This document shows, piece after piece, positions 36,701 through 48,700 of a DNA stretch of 64,000 bases. The notes under the pieces are model-generated. The model was not told the origin of the DNA. It was given only the letters and a program-made list of their open reading frames with translations, and did not search any database. The translations under genes were made by a program, and so were the position numbers. The DNA comes from Heterohyrax brucei (Eukaryota; Chordata; Mammalia; Hyracoidea; Procaviidae). The stretch lies in contig CM053143.1 in assembly GCA_028571685.1 (NCBI GenBank), positions 153,320,329 through 153,384,328 of the forward strand, given 5' to 3'. Position 1 is the first letter of the stretch. Each line of letters starts with the position of its first letter.

Positions 36701-39700
36701 TTCAAGGGTTGAAAAGTAAAGATGTCACATTAAAAGCTAAGGTACGCCTGACCCAAGCCAGGGTGTTTTCAGTTACCTTGTATACATGCTAAAGCTGGCC
36801 AGTGAATAAGGAAGACCGAAGAAGATTTCAGTTATGGTGTTGACAAAGAATACTGAATGTACCATGGACTGCCAAGAGAATGAACAAATCTGTCTTGGAG
36901 TAAGTGCAACCAGAGTATTCCTTAGAAGCAATGCTGACAAGACTTTGTCTCACTTACTTTGGACATGTTATCAGGAAAGACCAGTTCCTGGAGAAGAACA
37001 CCACACTTGGTAAGGTAGAGGGTCAGAGGAGAAGAAGGCAAAGAAGGCGGCCCTCAACAAGGTTAACTGATACAGTGGCTGCAACAGTGGCCTCAAGCAC
37101 AGTCGTGATCCTGGGGGTGGCACAGGACCAGGCAGTATTTGGTGCTGGTGTATGTAGGGTCACTGTGAGTTGGAACTGACTCAGCATACCCAGCAACAAC
37201 AAACAGCATTAGATGTATATTTGACATTGCTGATTTTATAACTTTATTAAATGTTAGCTACTCTAAGAATTTCTCAGAATTTACTTTGAAGTACTACTTA
37301 GTTGCTGTACATTTTCAGCCAATTTTCCATGCAAAGGTTATTTATGAAGAAGAATCAGCTTCCTGTGGTTTTGATGTCAAATGTTTCTTTGGAAAACTAC
37401 CATGTAATTTCCTCTCTGCTTGAACATTTTGGTTTTTAGGGAGCTGAGAATTGCTTGGAAGGCCTTATATTTGTAATCACAGGAGTGCTGGAGTCCATCG
37501 AGCGAGATGAGGCCAAGTCTCTCATTGAGCGCTACGGGGGGAAAGTAACTGGAAACGTCAGCAAGAAGACAAACTACCTTGTCATGGGTCGGGATAGTGG
37601 ACAGTCCAAGAGTGATAAGGTGGGTCCTGCTGTTCTCAACACCATGAAATAGCTTACACATTTTAGCAGGTTCTGATAGAAACTTTATACAGAGTTAGTG
37701 GAGGGAAAGAAGATGGAAAAATAATTTGTGGCCGATAATGTTTTTTCTTCACAGAAGTGTTGTTGGTTTTAACCCGAGGATTTTGGCTTTCCAGTTGAAA
37801 GCACAGTTAATGTTTATTTTCTTAGTATTGACTCAGGTTTAAGTCTCTTTTTGGAGATAGAAGCAAATGCAGTTTTCTTCTCCCTAGTTGTAAGTATTCT
37901 GTATATGCCATTGTAGACTCCATTTTAATGTTTTTTATTTGAAGCTTGTAGGGAAAGAGTCAGTTCTGTCAGGTAAGATTGTGTTCAGTTTGAAGTAACA
38001 GTACCTGATGGAGTAACTGTGGTTTAAACAAGTAGTTGCTTATTTTCCTCGTGTAACAGGAATCCCAGAGGTAGGAAGTCGCTGGGATAGTTCAGCAGGT
38101 CATTCATGTAGTCGGGCGGATTACTGTCGTCTTCCGTGCTGTTGTCCTTTCTGGGGTAGTTTTAATCCTCCTGCGTGTTGCCTTGTGGTTTCAGGGCAGC
38201 TGCCGTTGCAGGCATTCAAACTATGCTTGTAAGGCTGGAAAAAGGAAGAAGTGGCAAGATGTCATACTGGCTGTGACTATTCTCTTTTATTAGGAAAGCA
38301 GAAATTTTCCCAGAAACACCTGTAGAATTCTACTTAAATCTCATTGGCCAGAGCTGGTCACATGACCAGAACCATGGGAGAGGCTGGAGAGGATCCGGAT
38401 TCTCCTGACTGCCTCAGACCAATCAGGATCTGTCTCGGGGGATGGGAAGAAGGTGGGAGGAAGTGTCTGCCTTGGGAGGCAAGTGTGGGAGAAGGTGTGA
38501 AGAACTGGCTTTAGGTCCTTGTAGCTTCACCCCTTATTAGGGCAGAGGGAGTTGGTAAAGTAGTGCACGAAAGGACACTTCGAGTGCCAGCCTACCACTC
38601 TACGGAATGTATCTGTCATGTTCTTTTCCTGGTAATGGTACTTTTCTGATGACTGTATGTTTTGTATTCCAGGGTATTTCATTTGCAAGTGTGTTTTTTT
38701 TTAACTTGTTATTAGGCCCTAATATCATCTTTTTTTTTTACAGAAAGAATGCAGTTTTAATGATGTGAATTTTTACTCAATAGGCAGCAGCCTTGGGAAC
38801 AAAAATTATTGATGAAGATGGCTTATTAGATATGATTCGAACTATGCCAGGCAAGAAGTCCAAGTATGAAATAGCAGTGGAAGCTGAGGTCTGTATGTAA
38901 TGAATTTGATTTATTTAAGTTGGGATATCATCTCATTTCTTGGATGGATACAGGCCTGTTTACTAAAGGATTAACTTCCTTTCTACCACCAATGAGCTTA
39001 CAGTACTTGTTTTTGAGCTGGAGGACTGAGTTTCAGAGTGTCTTCTTTGGTGTCTGTTTTTCAGTCTTCTCAAAGGAGTAACAATAGAGTACAGCATATT
39101 GCACTTGTCATATCTCCTTTGTAAACTTCATGTTTTCTATTCTTTTACAAAGATTGCTGCCTAAGGTTCTGTAACAGATATGTTACAGGTGTCAGCTTGA
39201 TAAATCTGTTTTCAGTTAGAAGTATATCAGGACTTTTCAGTTGTGACAGACACTCAGCCCATGTTAGCTTTGCAGAAAGGGGGCAACATGTTGGTACGTG
39301 TACTTGAGCTGCAGCAGCTGCTGGGCTGGAGACTGTGAAGACTTACATGACGTTTTGATCTCTGGCTCTCTGCCTCCCTGAGTTTTACCCTCATTGGTTC
39401 CCATTACACACAGACCTTTTCTGCATGGCCCACAAAGGTTGCCAGCAGCTCAAGGTTAATTTTCCTGGCTGTCACCCTAGAGGTGAGATGGTCTCCCAGT
39501 TGACTCCAGTTAGAAAAATCCCGAGGAAGGATTTGGGTTGGCCTTTTACCAGTGTCCTGTGGTCTTAACAACTCACATCATCGTAGTACACTCATCAAAA
39601 TCAGGAATCCAACCCTGGTACAATACCGTTAACTAAACTGTGTGTGTTACTGTGACTTCCTGTTTGTTACTTACTGTCCTTTCTCTGTTCCAGTGTTCAG

Positions 39701-42700
39701 TCCAGGGTCCCACTGCATTTAGTTGTTTTGTCTTCTGACGGTTCCTTAGCCTTTCCTAGTCTTTTGTGATCTGAAAACTTTTGAGGAGTACTGGTCAGTT
39801 TAGTGGAATGTATCAGTTTACGTTTGTTTGGTATTGAGGATGAGATTGAGGTCATACATTTTTGGCAAAACTACCACAGAAGTGATATTGTATTCTAGAA
39901 ATATATCCTATTGGATGTAGGTGACATCAGTGTGCCTTACTACTGGTGATATTAACCTTGATTACTGGTTAAGATGTTTGCTTGGGTCATCTAGTTTTCT
40001 CTTTGTAATTGACTGCTCCCTGGGGCGAGAAATTTAAGCACCCTGTTTCTCCTCCGGCTTTCACCCACTGAGTTCAGCATCTGTGGGTAAAGAGATGATA
40101 ACTTATTTTTTAATTGAAATATCTGTATACAATAAAAGTCATTCTTGTAAAGCTTATAATTCCATGCTTTTTACTATATTCACAAGGTTGTGCAGCCAGC
40201 ACGACTGTCTGTTTCCAGAACGTTTTTGTCCCTCCGAGAGAGAAAGCCTGTCTGATTGGCAGTCAGGCTTTCTGCCGCCGCTCCCCCGGCCCTGGCAGCC
40301 ACTAGCCTGACTTCTGCCTTTGTCTTTTTCTGGACAGTCCATATAGTATGTATTCGTACTTCACTCCTTTTTATGGCTGAATGTCATCCCGTTGTGTTGA
40401 TACAGCGCATTTTGTTGGCATCATTTGTTGGTCCAGTCATCAGCTGATGGACATCTGCACTTTTCCACTTCTTAGGTATTATAATTTTCCCATGAACGTT
40501 CTTATACAAGTTTTTGTGGAGGCATTAACTTTTAACTTGCCAGAAGGCTTCGAAATAAAAATCTCTTGTTTTTCCTCTCATTTTTTTTCAAACTGAAATT
40601 GGAATACTTATTTTTCAAAAAGTGAGTAAGAAACACTACTTCATAAAGTAATTTATTCTCCCATGAAAAATTACCCTTGGATGCATTTTGGTGTGTTTGT
40701 TGCCAATTTTTTGAAATTAGAGAGGTGGTGATTTCCCCACACAGCAGGGTCTAAAAGACCCACTCACTTGGATGTCTCTGTTTACACTGTAGACTAAATT
40801 GAGCAGGATGAAAATTCCCTGTGTCTCATCAGCTTTCTTTTTTCTCACTTTTCCAATTTTTAAGATGAAGAAAGAAAAGTCCAAATTGGAGAGAACACCC
40901 CCCAAAAATGACCAAGGAAAAAGAAAAATTAGTCCAAAGAAGAAGGACTCTGAATCTAAAAAGAGCAAGCTGACTCCCAAAAGGGACAGTTCTTTAAAGT
41001 CAATGAATAAGGAAACCAGTGCATGTCCGAAAGGCCTGGACTTTGAGGAGCAGGTGGCTGGGGAGACAAATGGTGACAGTGGGGCTCAGCATTTGGCTGA
41101 TGACAGCAGTAGACACCAAGTGGAAAGTTTGCTCTGGGTGGATAAATACAAGCCAACCTCGCTCAAGACCATAATTGGACAGCAGGGTGACCAGAGCTGT
41201 GCCAACAAACTCCTACGCTGGCTTCAGAACTGGCACAAGAGTCCATCCGAAGATCGAAAACACGGTGATTTTTCTGTGTTTTCTGTGTTTGTCAGTGTGT
41301 AACTGCTCATTTGCGTGTATGTGAGGGTGTCTAACGGTTGGTCTGTTCACTTATCAGCAGACATTTATTAGAGCCCGCTCTGAGCCCAGGTACTATACCT
41401 GGCCCTGCGGGCGCTGTTGTGGACAGAACATAGTTTGTCCCCCTCAGGGAGCTCAGAGTCACGGGGGGAGACATGTATAAACCAGCAGTTGAAATATGTT
41501 GTGCGTAGTACTAGGATAGGAGTAGGTATCGGCTGCAGTGGGGCTGGGGTCAGGGAAATCTTCCTGGGGGAAGGGGAGGCTAAGCTAAGCCTTGAACACC
41601 AAATAGAAGTTACTAGATGAAGTGAGGGGGATGGGTGCTGGATGGGAAAGAGGACTCATAGCAAGGTTTGAAGACCCGAGAGACCAAGACCACTAAAAGT
41701 GCGAGAGAACCGGGTGACAGATATGCGTGGAAAGGTAGGCCTGCTTCTATTCCAGTTCACAGAAACCCTGTTGGACAGAGTAGACCTGCCTGTAGGATTT
41801 CCAGGGAGTGGCTGGTGGATTCGAACTTCCAGCCTTTGGTTTAGCAGCCAAACACTGAAGTGCTACACTACCAGGCAGCCTAAAAATCCCGTTACCGCAT
41901 ATGATTTGCTTCTGAGAAGCCCCAGCTTCTAAGTTTCTGAGCTTGTTCACCTCATATTTGCCATGGAAAATGAAAAGCCACAATATGTATTTAATGTCTA
42001 GAGTGTTACTGGCACTGAGATTCAGATCACACATGTTTGTAGTGTTTTCTTAAGCTTCAGTTGTCCTCCAAGAGAAATGCCCAGAGCGGTAGTGTATGAG
42101 AAATAGATAGGCAGAACTTTGTGTCACATGAACTCTCAAAAGTGTTGATGGCTTATTTATATCTAGGTGGTCACTTAGATATTGGGCTGGGATGCCAGTT
42201 TACTTATGTTGGATTATATACTTGTCATGATACAGGGTTAAATACAAATTGGATTCCTGTACCTTTCCAAAACCACATACACCTGGGGCCTGAGTGCTTT
42301 GTGTGCGTAGAAGAGACTCTGGGGGGCCTTAGACAAAGCACAGTCCCTTCTCTCCTGCCTGTTGGTGGTAGGTTTAACTGTCTCTCATCCACTGAGTTTG
42401 TATTGAGCACCCTGTGTGTGCTAGCCACCCACGTGGGGAGGGGAGAGAGAATGCTCTGGAGTTGGACTCTGCAAGATAATTCCGGGCACATCGTCCTTAA
42501 TTCATTATTATTGGATTGTGTGGCTGATTATGCACATCCACGTTTGCTGAGGCTGGCAGACTCTGTGCTGAGCATGTGTATCCTTGCTGCAGCCTCCCCA
42601 GCATGTGCTGCTGTTGCTGTCATCTTACCAAGGAGGAAACAGACCCCGTGCTGTCTAGTCACGTCCGAAGCGCTCCCCGGGCTCCTGGGCTCATGGTGTA

Positions 42701-45700
42701 GTTGGGCTGGGAACCGGGCATAGCCTGTGTTTGGCCAGAAAGCAAACGCATAAAAGTATTGTGTAAGCTCAGAGATTTAAAGTTCATTTTAGTTTTTTTT
42801 GTGAGATAAGGATAATGTAGGGAGTAGAATTTCACTAAATGCTCTAGAAACTGTTCTTCATGTTTGGTGGAAAATGTTCTGCAGATTTAGAACCAAACTG
42901 GAGGGCTGCTCTCAGTGCTACGTTTATGCCCAGCTCTTCTGCCATTCGTGATTTTCTGTTAGGTGAGCCTGGTTAACACTCTGAAACTTCTTTTTCTCTG
43001 GCAGCCAAGTTTGGTAAATTTGCCGGCAAAGATGATGGTTCGTCTTTTAAAGCGGCATTGCTCTCAGGCCCTCCCGGCGTTGGCAAAACCACCACAGCTT
43101 CGCTGGTTTGTCAGGTGAGTGTGCTGCTCAAGTGCAACTGCAGAGATAACCTAGGTGTAGGCACGTGTGGAAGGGGTACATGTTGGTGTGTGTGCACACA
43201 GGTGTAGTATTTGTAAATCTTAACTTGTTGTGTGTTGACTTTAAAAAAACATGAAACCTTTAGAATTTGCTCCAGTTCTGATGAAACTTGTCATTTTTAT
43301 TCTTGTAAATTTTACTTTATTATGACTGAGTGAAAATGTACATTCCCATATAAATTTGCATGCCCAGCTATATGCAGCTCCCACTGCTCTCCTTGCCCAG
43401 TGACAGCACACTCTTCCTCTCTGCTCCGTACATGTCTTATCCTCCCAACAGTCTCCTATCCCCTTCTCTCCACCCACTCCCCTGCCTCCAGTAAGAGGTC
43501 AGCAAGATGACATCCTATGGATGCATAGAACCATAAAGTGCACACATGATGTGGTCACTCTCTGTCGCCAAGTCTAATCCACTCCTGTCCAAAGAGTTGA
43601 CCTCCATTATGATTTGTGCACAGGGGCAGCATCAGGGCCAGGGGCCATGCTCTCAGGGGAACTCCGAAGCCCACGGACCATCAATTGTGGTCTTTTATTG
43701 GAGATCTCAGGGTGTACCCCTTTTTATTCTTGTGTTGCTGGTGAGACTCAGCTTTGTGAGCTCCATCACCGCTATCACTGGTGGTGGCCAGGCACCATCC
43801 GGTTCTTCTGGCCACAAGTCAATGTGGTCATCCACTCACGTGCATCCCTCTGTCTTCTGGGTTCTCTTTCCCCCATGTCGTTTTGGTCCTTGGTGATCAT
43901 CTGTTCCTGCTGAGTTGGGACGATTTGCTGTACCCTCAGATAGCAGCTTGGCAGCTTTTAAGACCCCCAGATGCCACTCACCAGTGTGGGGTGCAGAAGA
44001 CTCTCTTAGAAAAACTCTAGTTATGCCAATTTGTCCTTGATTTCCCCTGAAACCATGGTCCCAGGCCCCCCGCCCCAGCTACGCTGTCTTTCCACTATTG
44101 GGTTAAGATGGGAGGAGGAATCATATTATGTTGAAGTCCAGTTAATATTGATCTTCTTTCTAATGTGTGCTGTCACACATTTCACCCAACCAAATTTCTA
44201 TCAACTACCTAATCTAAACCGTAACCCCCAACCCTTCCCTCCCTCCTTTGCACCCTGGCAGCTGTCAGAGTCTTGTCTTCTATGCATCAGTCTGTTTTTA
44301 AAATCTTATTTTAGGGTTCTCATACAATATTTGTCATTTGGTTGCTGACTACTTTGCACTCAACATTATGTCCTCCAACTCTTTTGTAAATTTTAATGTT
44401 TAACAATAATTTTCTCCTTTTTTTTCATTATGACTGAGTGAAAATGTACATTGCCATGCCCACCTATATGTAGCTTCCACTGCTCTCCCTGTCCAGTGAC
44501 AGCACACTATTCCTCTCTGCTCCACAGATGTCTCATCCTCCCAACAGTCTCCTTTCCCCTCCTCTCCACCCACTCCCCTTCCTCCAGCCAGAGGTCAGCA
44601 AGATGATATACTGTGGATGCACAGAACCATAAAGTGCATCCAGTATGTGGTCACTCTGCATCTCCAAGTCCAAAGAGTGGACTTTCGTTATGATTTATGG
44701 ACAAGGGCAGCATCAGGGCCGGGGCCATGCTCCCAGGGGAACCCCGAAGCCATTGGACCATCAACTGTGGTCTTTTAGTGGAGATCTCAGAGTGCACCCC
44801 TTTTTATTCTTGTGTTGCCAGTGAGACTCAGCTTAGTGAGCTCCATCACGGCTATCACTGGTGGTGGCCGGGCACCATCTGGTTCTTCCAGTCCCAAGTC
44901 TATGTAGGCACCCACTCATGTGAGTCTTTTTATCTTCTGGGTTGTCTTTACCCCGTGTCATTTTGGTCCTCGGTGAGCATCCATTCCTGAGTTGGGACCA
45001 TTTGCTGTGCCCTTGGATGGCAGCTTGGCAACTTCTAAGACCCCAGACGCCACTCACCAGTGTGGGGTGCATAAAGCCCTCTTAGCAAAATGCTAGTTGT
45101 GCCAATTGGCCTCGATTTCGCCTAAGAGTGTGGTCTCCTGCCCCCTGCCCCAGCTACTCTGTTCTTGCAGTATTGGGTTAAGATGGAAGGAGTATTCAAG
45201 TTATGCTGAAGTCTACTTAATATTGTTCTTGTTACTAGTGTATACTATCACCGATTTCACCCAACGAAATTTCTACCAACTATCTAATTTAAGCCCTCCC
45301 CCCTTCGCCCTCCTCCCATCCCCTCCTTTGCAGCCATCAGAGAGTCTTTTATTCTATACATAAGTCTGTATTTGAGATCTTATCGTAGGGGTCGCATACA
45401 ATTATTTGTCCTTTTGTTGGTGACTGCTTTCATTCAACATAATGTCTTCCAGTTGAAACCAGGTTATGAGATGTTTCCTGGAATCATCAATATTCTTTAT
45501 CATTGCATAGTGCTCCATTGAGTATATATACCATAGTTTACCTATCCATTCCTCTGTTGTTGGGCATCTGGGTTGATTCCATCTTTTTGCTATCGTGGAC
45601 TGTGTTGCGATAAATATTCTTGTGCATGTATCCATTGGTGTGAAAGGCCTTGATTTTGTAGGATATATTCCAAGTAGTGGAATTTCTGGGTCAAATGGTA

Positions 45701-48700
45701 TATCTATATCCATTTTTTAAGGAAGCGCCAGATTGTTTTCCAAAGAGGCTGGACTATTTTGCAACCCTACCAACAGTGTAGGAGAGTTCCACTTTCTCCA
45801 GAGCCTCTCCAGCATTTGTTGTTTTGTGTTTTTTGGATCATGGCCAACCTTGTTGGGGTGAGATAGTATCTCACTGTAGTCTTGATTTGAATTTCTTTAG
45901 TAGTTACTGATGGTGAGCATGTCCGCATGTGTTTTTTGGCTGTCTGGATCTCCTCTTTAGAGAAATGTCTGTCCATCTCCTTTGCCCATCACTTAATTGG
46001 ATGATTTATCTTCTTCTAATTAATATTTTGTAGTATCTGATAGATTATGGAGATCAGGTGTTGGTCTGACATAGATTTGCCAAATGTTTTTTCCCATTCT
46101 GTAGATGGCCTTTTAATTCTATTAATGAAGTCTTTGGATGAGCAAAAGGGTTTGATTCTTTATAGTTTCCATTTATCTGTTTTCTCTTCTGTTGATTGTG
46201 GTTTGTTTGACAGATTTTGAAGTCTGTCTACATTGTGTATTAAAACTTCCATGGTTGTTCCTACCTTTTCTTGGATGAGTGTTATTGTTTTAGGTTTGAT
46301 ATTTAAGTCTTTATCCAGTTGGAGTTGGTTTTTGTATAAGGTGTAAGATATGGCTCTTGTTTCAATTTATTGCAGGTGGATATCCAGTTTTGCCAGCACC
46401 ATTTGTTGAAGATTCTTTTTTAGTAATTTTAGATTCATGGTCTTTGATAGGTAGCATTTATCTGTGTGCTGGACAATATGCTATGCTCTTGGGGTATTTT
46501 ATAGATAACATGTCTTACCAAACCCAAAAACCGAACTCAGTGTAATTGTGTCAGTTCCTACTCATAGCAACCCTACAGAGTATAGTTGCCCCACAGAGTT
46601 TCCAAGGAGTGCCTGGAAGATATGAACTGCTGATCTTCTGGTTAACAGCCATAGATAGCACTTAACCGCTATGCCACCAGGGTTTCTGACATGTCTTAAG
46701 TCATAAGATCCTTATGTATAGATACAGATCTTTTCTAGACCCCTGTAACACATCTGTGAGGTAGATACTGTCACCATCCTCATTTGACAAATGAAGCTGG
46801 CTTAGGGAGAAGGCTGGAGGTCCAACATGAACCCAGGCAGCCTGACTCAGTGTTTCTGCCCTTCCCCACTATATGCTGTTTCCTTCTTCTTCTTTCCATC
46901 ACTTCCTGTCTCCAGACAGTAAGAGAACTTGATTTGCTGTGGCCCTAGAGCAAGTCAGAGCTCATGTATTAGGACCCAAGTGATAAAAGAAGGGATGGTA
47001 AATTTATTCTGGTTATTCCAGCCCTTTGTCCTGTGAGTTGGTGGTTTCTTTCAGTTTTTGTTATATGGACCAGAGCTTAAATGTTTAGCTGGTACAGTAC
47101 AACTTGTGGAAGCTCAAACCTGTGTAAGGTGGAAACCTGTCAGAAAAGGAAAATGCAAATGTATTTTCTGCTCAAGCAAGGAATAAAAAAGTGTTAAGAC
47201 TGCATTCTCCCTGTCAAAGGCAGAAAACTTGCAAGACCCAGAAAAAAAAAGGCAGCCTTGGTAAGTTCTCATAGGTTTCACTTTTTAAGAAGTAGGTGTT
47301 TTTCCATTATATTTATAAGCATTTAAAAAAAAGGAGGGGGGGCAAAAATAGATATACATTTTTTCCCTAGCCCGTATAAATTGTGAACATGATTCTTTCT
47401 TCCCTTTATTGTTATTACTTTTCTAGACATAGACATTTTATAAGCTGGTCAATTTTGGGTGTGAGAATGACTACTCTTCATGGGTTGCAAGGAAAATTGT
47501 ATTGGGTAGTTTGATAATGAATAATTTAACTTTATATCTTAAGAAGGTAAAAGTTACCTTTTGGTATTGTACAAAAGATCAGTCCTATATCTGATGCTGA
47601 AATATTGGAGTGATCATATATAATTCCTTCTAGGATGTTTAGAAGTAGTCTTAGTAAAATTACTTTGTCAGACAAACTGTTGTAACTGGTGTTTGTACCA
47701 AACTTGGGTGAGATATGTATGTATGTATATAGTATTCTTTAAATTCCTATTGTGAGACATATGTCCTTGGGGCGTATGATCTTGTAAATAGCACAGATGT
47801 CTTATAGGTCCTTATATGTTGATACAGATATTAAAGTCACCTCATTGTCTGCTAGTACTTGAGTCCTTTACCCCATGGCTGTTGATGTGGCTTTTCTACC
47901 CACTTTCTTCCCTGATGGCCCGGCTTTTCTGGAGGGGTATTAGTTTGCATTGTGATAGCAGTGGTTTCTTGTATCTTGATTAGGAATTGGGATATAGTTA
48001 TGTGGAATTGAATGCAAGTGACACTCGGAGTAAGAACAGTTTGAAGGAGATTGTTTCTGAATCGCTGAATAATACCAGCATCAAAGGATTTTACTCAGGT
48101 ATGTGATTTTGGGGAACTGTTTTCTTTGGTTGTGGTAAGAAAATCAAGTTGCTCTGAAGGTTCATCAGTGATGCTGAACACTGCCTTGTGGTAGGCGCCT
48201 GGCTACATTCTGGGGTTCAGGAGAGAAGGAGGTAGGCCTCTGACTTAACCCATACAAGGCAGTAGTTCTTAGCGTGTTGTAGGTCTTACAGGTTTCTGTG
48301 AATCTGATAAAAATGCCTGCATGCTCCTGTTTATATGTTTTGCATGTAATTATTGAGGATTCATAGGTGGGTCCTGTGAAGAGGGAGGTAAACTACAAAG
48401 CAGTGTGGTCAGGGTCAGTGCAATGGCAGAGGCCGTTCATGAAGAAGTCATTCTGTCTGGGGCTTTGGGGACAGCTACCAGTGAGAGGTGACTTTGAAGA
48501 ATGAGACAGAAGACAGTTGGAGTGTGGAAGATCATTTCAGGCAAAGGTGGAGGAGAGGAGGAGACGGTGTAAACATGCACTGTGCATTTCAGATTGTGGC
48601 TTGTGGTTTTGTATGGCTGGAGTTTATGGGGAAAAGACAGTGCTCAATTTAAGGATTAAACATTGCACCCTCAGAGCTCTCCTGTACGCACGGCTGCCTG

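Larger units (their letters stand above)
31850..37439. other. RFC1 intron 10
   Basis: 5.6 kb. Holds two RTE fragments, one MaLR-like LTR, an inverted pair of an unassigned repeat with a tRNA-like segment beside it, and one AfroSINE. The stretch 32710-33950 is purine-rich ('gggaagtgggaaa', 'gagagagaaa') and looks like old dispersed repeat that I could not name. Confidence 0.8.
41265..43004. other. RFC1 intron 13
   Basis: 1.7 kb. Contains one antisense AfroSINE and an antisense MIR. About 41345-41620 looks like an old dispersed repeat ('agacatttattagagccc', 'gggagctcagagtcac') not named here. Confidence 0.75.
43115..47983. other. RFC1 intron 14
   Basis: 4.9 kb. Two L1 copies lie nearly end to end (43315-44383 and 44415-46424), followed by an AfroSINE, a MIR and an unassigned repeat (47095-47290). 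From 47300 to 47980 nothing is recognised. Confidence 0.82.

Noticed and set aside
37620..37652. BRCT frame extended past exon 11
   Set aside because: Exon 12 starts in the matching phase and continues the BRCT fold, so the extension to the stop is intron.
41265..41302. Extension of exon 13 into the intron giving a longer frame
   Set aside because: The donor 'gtgatt' at 41265 is needed for the split Ala codon that joins Walker A exon 14; the read-through is intron.
42121..42723. Open frame of 200 codons in intron 13
   Set aside because: The longest frame in the window, but it runs through a MIR and unassigned intron, has no domain I recognise, and lies between well-supported exons 13 and 14.
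43546..45072. Several open frames of 79-116 codons on both strands
   Set aside because: They fall in the L1 3' UTRs and repeat between the two copies with frame changes, so they are not genes.
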